A stretch of 64,000 nt of DNA from Achromobacter anxifer. Lineage in GTDB: Bacteria; Pseudomonadota; Gammaproteobacteria; Burkholderiales; Burkholderiaceae_B. The translations under genes were made by a program, and so were the position numbers. Positions 63,646 to 64,000 of this stretch are shown here, piece after piece (position 1 is the first letter of the stretch; the number at the start of each line of letters is the position of its first letter). The DNA lies in NCBI RefSeq assembly GCF_903652925.1, contig NZ_CAHLAR010000010.1, positions 124,001 to 188,000 on the forward strand. The letters run 5' to 3'. A model generated the notes under the pieces. It was not told the DNA's origin. It ran no database searches and was given only the letters and a program-made list of their open reading frames with translations.

Positions 63646-64000
63646 ATGAATTCACTTATCGATCGCCGTCTTAACGGGCGCAATAAAAGCGCCGTCAACC
63701 GGGAGCGTTTTCTCCGGCGCTACAAGGACCAGATCCGCAAGGCGGTCCACGGGATGATCCGTGACCGCTCGATTCAGGACATGGATCAGGGCGGCGAGAT
63801 CAACCTGCCCGCCCGCGACATCTCCGAGCCGACCTTTCATCACGGCCCGGGCGGCGACCGCGAGATGGTGCACCCTGGCAATCGCGAGTTTGCCAAGGGC
63901 GACACCTTCGACCGGCCGCAAGGCGGGCAGGGGGAAGGCGGGTCCGAGCCGGGCGAAGGCGAATCGGTGGACCAGTTCACCTTCAGCCTGTCGCGGGCCG
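63646..64000 (+). CDS. yeaH: YeaH/DUF444 protein, 3' end outside the window
   Basis: The first 118 codons of a DUF444 (von Willebrand factor A-like) protein. It opens with LIDRRLNGRNKSAVNRERFLRRYK, shown here by its core DRRLNGRNKS, and continues with the basic RKAVHGMIRDRSIQDM segment and a Gly-rich, acidic linker. It should work with the PrkA kinase. GAGGTG lies upstream of the ATG. Truncated by the window edge, not by mutation. Confidence 0.94.
   Translation, partial: MNSLIDRRLNGRNKSAVNRERFLRRYKDQIRKAVHGMIRDRSIQDMDQGGEINLPARDISEPTFHHGPGGDREMVHPGNREFAKGDTFDRPQGGQGEGGSEPGEGESVDQFTFSLSRA

Noticed and set aside
1-64000. tRNA, rRNA, insertion sequence or prophage genes
   Set aside because: None were seen on reading the region; no transposase, integrase or tRNA-like cloverleaf stood out, although a tRNA scan was not run.

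Overview
This window looks like a chromosomal segment of a high-GC betaproteobacterium of the Alcaligenaceae, most likely Achromobacter or a close Bordetella relative. The inference rests on gene content: accB-accC-prmA followed by a zinc-ribbon/DUF3426 gene, a lysine/alanine repeat histone H1-like gene, a Bug (TctC-like) binding protein, fused indolepyruvate oxidoreductase, and a dlt-like operon of the kind described in Bordetella as dra. I see no rRNA, tRNA, insertion sequence, prophage or CRISPR array; the segment reads as stable core and near-core chromosome.

Layout. 1-6.1 kb: biotin carboxyl carrier protein and biotin carboxylase, L11 methyltransferase, a zinc-ribbon membrane protein, a PfkB-family kinase and a glycine-zipper lipoprotein. 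6.5-10.8 kb: a five-gene D-alanylation-type operon in the order carrier protein, DltD, a 75-residue microprotein, DltB, DltA. 10.8-17 kb, minus strand: YggT, the histone H1-like protein, then nrdB and nrdA behind two NrdR-box-like sites. 17-24 kb: fused 2-oxoacid oxidoreductase divergent from an Lrp/AsnC regulator; a Bug protein and an alpha/beta hydrolase divergent from a LysR regulator. 24-30 kb: a lipoprotein, an MFS transporter, gltX, and a Pat-like acyl-CoA synthetase/acetyltransferase. 30-33.5 kb, minus strand: an ABC importer with a cysteine hydrolase. 33.8-37.8 kb: a carboxylesterase, darP, pmbA and a lone TRAP binding protein. 38-42.7 kb: a complete branched-chain amino acid ABC importer. 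43-46.4 kb: rplM-rpsI, argC, a DUF6776-like membrane protein and erpA. 46.4-57 kb: anmK, an M23 endopeptidase, tyrS, a YbhB-like protein, a LysE exporter, glyA, nrdR, a GlxA-type regulator with a cysteine hydrolase, and ribD. 57-60.8 kb, minus strand: two overlapping uncharacterised lipoprotein genes, one with a DUF3142 domain. 61.7-64 kb: prkA and the start of yeaH, preceded by 870 bases without a convincing gene.

How the parts work together. The 6.5-10.8 kb operon is the most interesting. DltA should load D-alanine on the carrier protein, DltB should pass it across the inner membrane, and DltD should deliver it to an envelope acceptor. The microprotein ends exactly in Phe-Gln-Tyr-Gln-Gln-Phe, matching the C-terminal 'acyl shuttle' hexapeptide described for Gram-positive DltX. 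A Gram-negative cell has no teichoic acid, so the acceptor must be something else. A second link inside the window is nrdR (53.6 kb) with its probable target, two NrdR-type boxes 15 bases apart upstream of nrdA (16.9 kb). The least understood unit is the DUF3142/repeat-lipoprotein pair.

Limits: family names come from reading the proteins and motifs by eye; no database search was run. Start codons were chosen from ribosome-binding sites and domain starts. Promoter calls are weak unless stated.
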